Below the pieces are notes generated by a model that was given only the letters and a program-made list of their open reading frames with translations, ran no database searches and was not told the origin of the DNA. From the NCBI GenBank assembly GCA_016715645.1, contig JADJZR010000004.1, positions 62,001 through 126,000 on the forward strand: 64,000 nucleotides of DNA. The letters run 5' to 3'. Positions 61,577 through 64,000 of the stretch are shown here, piece after piece. Numbering within the stretch: the stretch's first letter is position 1; the number at the start of each line of letters is the position of its first letter. Position numbers and translations under genes: made by a program. Source of the DNA: Elusimicrobiota bacterium (GTDB taxonomy: Bacteria; Elusimicrobiota; Elusimicrobia; FEN-1173).

Positions 61577-62977
61577 TCAGCGCGGCTGAGCGCGTTCGCG
61601 CCAGTGGCGATCCCATCGGCCGTCTTGGGAGTGATAAAGGGCACACAAGGCGAGCATTTCTTCGGCCCCCGTTTGATGAGGAGGCTGAGTTTCGGTGGGC
61701 TGAAATCCATTCCAAAACTTCTCACTTCCTTTCATGCGCAAGCCGAATTGTTTGACAGCGCCTTCGGCCACCCCGGACCCAATGGGCCATCCGTTGGCCC
61801 GGAAGCGGGGATAATCCATCGCGGTTTGGTTGTTGGGAAAATAGGAGGTGGCGTTTTGGTGGAGGACTCGGCGCGGAGATGCCTCCGAATCGGTTTCGGT
61901 CGGTGGTCCCAGCCGGTCGGATAAACAACCAAGATCGGCGATGATCCGGTCGGATTTTCCCTCCCAGAGCAACTCCTTGTGGTCCTCAAACCAGCGGAGG
62001 GCATCCGGCGTTCCCTCTCCGAAGGCGGCCTTAGCGCAGTCGGAAAGATGTTGGGCGGCGTGGGCCCAATCAAGAATAAACGTGGCTTCCGGGAAATGCA
62101 GGTTCTTGAGCTCGCGGATCGACCGAGCTCCATCCGCCACGAATAAGCGATTTTCGGCGCGGGCGTATCCCCGGCGTTCGGCTTCCACACGTAACAGCCA
62201 CCCCATGGCCTCCCAGTCGGCCAGAGTGGCCACGTAGGTTTTTGTTTTTGCCTTCGCGCCTTCGTATTCACCCCGGGGAACGTGCGGCTGGGGGGTGGCC
62301 GTCGCGTCGTAGACGATGCCGATTTTGTCCTCCTTCCACCGTTCCCGAGGATCCGCCGATCGCGTCTGCACCCGTCCGCCGTCCGCCGCGATCACCAGCA
62401 GTCTCGGCGCCTGCGTCGTGGACGCGGGGCGCGCCCCGGCTTGATAGGAGGTCCGTTCCTGATCGCGCTCTTTGCGCACACGGCCCCCCTCCGTTCCCGC
62501 GATCCATCGCACGTGTTTGGCGCTCAGATCAACGTTGGAATGAACCTGAAGGATCTCTCGCCCCGCTTCAAAAGACCGCCCCACCACCGCCGCGTGGCAA
62601 ATCTTCTTGCGCGTCTCCACGCTGGGACCAAACGGCGGAATCCCCAACGCCTCATCCAGCGGCGCGCCCGTGTGTCCGCACCGGTCGCAGACACCATAGG
62701 CCCGCCGGTATTCAATGGGTCCCACCGCCGTTTGAATCACCCGCCGTTGCGCTGTATTCTGAAACCGCCACCGTCCTGTGCAATGTCGACAGCGGGCCTC
62801 CTGGGGATGCGTTCGGGGGTCCTCCTCCAAACGCGATGTGAGCATCGCCTGGGCCAGCTCACGGCCGAGGCTCTCCGCAAACACCGCCAATTCCGACAGG
62901 GTCATGTCTTTCGTCATGGAATAACGCATCCTCCCGAAGTTTCCTTTTGATAACGTCAGAAAATCCGTCTCGTTCAT
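61577..62977 (-). CDS. ISKra4 family transposase
   Basis: 466-residue DDE transposase. The N-terminal zinc-finger-like part has CRHCTGRWRFQNT and GVCDRCGHTGAPLDEALG; the catalytic core shows LVIAADGGRV, FILDWAHAAQHL and the late ANGWPIGSGVAEGAVKQFG with the final Glu. ATGA overlap with the small upstream gene of the IS. No frameshift seen. Confidence 0.88.
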   Translation of the reverse strand: MNETDFLTLSKGNFGRMRYSMTKDMTLSELAVFAESLGRELAQAMLTSRLEEDPRTHPQEARCRHCTGRWRFQNTAQRRVIQTAVGPIEYRRAYGVCDRCGHTGAPLDEALGIPPFGPSVETRKKICHAAVVGRSFEAGREILQVHSNVDLSAKHVRWIAGTEGGRVRKERDQERTSYQAGARPASTTQAPRLLVIAADGGRVQTRSADPRERWKEDKIGIVYDATATPQPHVPRGEYEGAKAKTKTYVATLADWEAMGWLLRVEAERRGYARAENRLFVADGARSIRELKNLHFPEATFILDWAHAAQHLSDCAKAAFGEGTPDALRWFEDHKELLWEGKSDRIIADLGCLSDRLGPPTETDSEASPRRVLHQNATSYFPNNQTAMDYPRFRANGWPIGSGVAEGAVKQFGLRMKGSEKFWNGFQPTETQPPHQTGAEEMLALCALYHSQDGRWDRHWRERAQPR

Positions 62978-63357
62978 GGAAGGGGTTGGATGCGAGATCG
63001 CCCCATCGCATCAATCAAGCGAAGAATCTCCCTCTGCCATTTCACCCACCGATCTCGCGCTTGCCGGAACTGGCGGTATCGCCCCGTCCATTCTCGGGCC
63101 AGGCCCACCCGATCGGGGGGCAGGGTCCAAAGCCGTGTTCGGCCTTGAACGCTGGCGGTCAGAACCACCGTGGTGTGGGGTTTCCCCCGCGCGCAACGGC
63201 AGGAGGGTTTTGAACATTTTCGGCGAAGCGTATACACCGTTCCGCGGGCCGAGGGCCCCGGCGCGACGAACACGTCCAGAAGGCTTTTACCGGCGGGGTT
63301 CTCGATCAGCGTCAAGAGGCGCCGACGAAGTAAGCTGAGTTTTCGGTTTGACTGCAT
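62974..63357 (-). CDS. accessory protein of ISKra4 elements (DUF6788-like)
   Basis: About 127 residues from MQSNRKLSLLRRRLLTLIEN; ATG codons 4 and 13 codons upstream are alternatives. The centre has the conserved basic zinc-like motif KCSKPSCRCARGKPH, seen in the small first gene of ISKra4-type elements (DUF6788, recalled from memory). First gene of the IS, coupled to the transposase by four bases. Confidence 0.75.
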   Translation of the reverse strand: MQSNRKLSLLRRRLLTLIENPAGKSLLDVFVAPGPSARGTVYTLRRKCSKPSCRCARGKPHTTVVLTASVQGRTRLWTLPPDRVGLAREWTGRYRQFRQARDRWVKWQREILRLIDAMGRSRIQPLP

Positions 63358-63434
63358 GTTGTTATACATAATAGCATACAGAATAAAAAAAATCAACCGA
63401 GATCGTGGTAGTGCACCCTACGGTCCAGGCATCC

Positions 63435-63463
63435 TTGCGAGCGGCCGATATATCTGATATAGA
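63435..63463 (+). promoter_or_regulatory. sigma-70 promoter of the small secreted protein gene
   Basis: TTGCGA (63435-63440), 17-base spacer, TATAGA (63458-63463), directly followed by the gene start at 63472. The promoter lies just outside the IS target duplication, so the IS has not removed it. The leader is very short. Confidence 0.5.
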
Positions 63464-63471
63464 TGTAAGGT

Positions 63472-63735
63472 ATGAAAAATTGGGTAGCGTTACCTCTCCT
63501 GCTCTTCATCGGCTATAACATCGTCCTGGACAGCGCCCTGGCGGACTGTCACGAGGCCGCCAACGTGTCGGCCTGCCATGCTTGCGTCTGCCAGACGCAC
63601 ATGAAGGACCAATCCGTCTCGACTCCCCGAGATAACGCCCCCGCGCCATCCGAGCGCATGGTCTTTGCCGATCCCCAGGTTCCCCAGCGTCTTTTCGATA
63701 AGTTCATCTTCCACCCTCCTAAAGTCTCCGCTTAA
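63472..63735 (+). CDS. small secreted Cys/His-rich protein
   Basis: 87 residues. The signal peptide MKNWVALPLLLFIGYNIV ends at DSALA; the mature protein starts DCHEAANVSACHACVCQTH, with four cysteines and several histidines in 19 residues, followed by a Pro-rich tail. This could bind a metal ion or form disulfides. It lies 79 bases before a TolC-family gene, which suggests a metal-efflux locus; no family recognised. Confidence 0.65.
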   Translation: MKNWVALPLLLFIGYNIVLDSALADCHEAANVSACHACVCQTHMKDQSVSTPRDNAPAPSERMVFADPQVPQRLFDKFIFHPPKVSA

Positions 63736-63814
63736 CCCTCGTCATTTCCCAAGCTTTCCCTGACCGGCCGCTCCGCGCCGCCGGTCGCATCTTGCAGCTA
63801 CGAAAGAGGTCCCC

Positions 63815-64000
63815 ATGCGAAAATTATTCGTCGGGCTTTTGCCCCTATTCATCTTCCAAGGCGTCCGCGCGGGCGAGGCCGATTGTCCGCCCTTCGCCTC
63901 GCCCCAGGACGTCCTGAACTGCGTCCGGAAAAACCACCCGGAGGTCCTCCGCGCCGAGGCCGAGGCCGCCAACCTCGACGCCTTCGACTCCTTCGCCCGC
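63815..64000 (+). CDS. TolC-family outer-membrane efflux protein (3' end outside window)
   Basis: 62 codons visible. An AGAGG ribosome site precedes the ATG. Signal peptide MRKLFVGLLPLFIFQGVRAG, then LNCVRKNHPEVLRAEAEAAN, the standard start of the TolC helical repeat (alternating hydrophobic helix after NHPE). Probably the channel subunit of an RND or similar efflux system that continues past the window. Confidence 0.75.
   Translation, partial: MRKLFVGLLPLFIFQGVRAGEADCPPFASPQDVLNCVRKNHPEVLRAEAEAANLDAFDSFAR

Larger units (their letters stand above)
61450..63419 (-). mobile_element. ISKra4-family insertion sequence, intact
   Basis: 1970-bp IS with inverted ends AGGGTGCATTACCTCCATCTCG (61450-61471) and the complement of 63398-63419 (19 of 22 match). 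ACGGTCC is found immediately outside both ends (61443-61449 and 63420-63426), a 7-base target duplication; the full shared string is TACGGTCCAGG. Both genes of the element are open. It sits between a dead C1 peptidase and the promoter of a small secreted protein. Confidence 0.88.

Noticed and set aside
1..64000. tRNA or rRNA genes
   Set aside because: No cloverleaf-like segment with a T-loop consensus was recognised in the intergenic gaps, but no dedicated scan could be run.

Overview
The window is dense, GC-rich bacterial chromosome (about 58-60 % G+C by eye) from a diderm organism. An outer-membrane porin, an AsmA protein, a lipoprotein-type M48 protease and a TolC-type exporter all point to an outer membrane. 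The organism uses B12-dependent MetH and B12-dependent ribonucleotide reductase. The mix of families resembles Elusimicrobiota or a neighbouring candidate phylum, but that is an impression from memory and could not be checked here.

Positions 1-51405 are a well-kept core region. It starts inside metH and continues with a translationally coupled Fe-S/tRNA-thiolation operon (cysteine desulfurase, iscU, mnmA, thiO-like oxidase, tyrS, yihY). An ECF sigma factor with an unusual anti-sigma/PrcB_C fusion follows, then gpmA, an M48 protease carrying a palindromic repeat in its 3' end, DedA, alpha-glucan phosphorylase, fumC, a methyltransferase/membrane glycosyltransferase pair of lower GC, greA, asmA and an ABC-2 exporter. 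After a REP-type transposase element comes a phosphate section: ppx (interrupted by an in-frame stop), ppk, and a minus-strand operon of a 56-aa protein, porin and pstS-C-A-B-phoU behind a Pho-box-like site. Next are nrdR-nrdJ-dcd, a GGDEF protein fused to a glycogen-binding-type domain, and a purine block (guaB-like, a DNA methyltransferase fused in frame to guaA, purC, a double-length purS, purL, purQ, purF and a damaged purD), then a small GGQ release-factor-like gene.

From 51406 the character changes to an accessory, decaying island. It holds an internally deleted IS1634-type element, about 3 kb of non-coding repeats (six tandem copies of a ~248-bp unit, short GC hairpins, four copies of a 51-bp unit), and a DUF1016_N-SNase nuclease gene cut in two by a three-recombinase (RIT) element whose recombinases are all frameshifted. 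Beyond these lie an SRPBCC protein, a CsoR/FrmR-like regulator, a dead C1 peptidase and an intact ISKra4-family IS with direct repeats at its borders. The window ends at the start of a probable metal-efflux locus (small Cys-rich secreted protein, then a TolC-family gene running off the edge).

The strongest candidates for something new are the RIT insertion into the DUF1016_N-SNase gene, the methyltransferase-GuaA fusion, the GGDEF-glycogen-binding fusion, the 248-bp repeat array, and the small protein that leads the phosphate operon.
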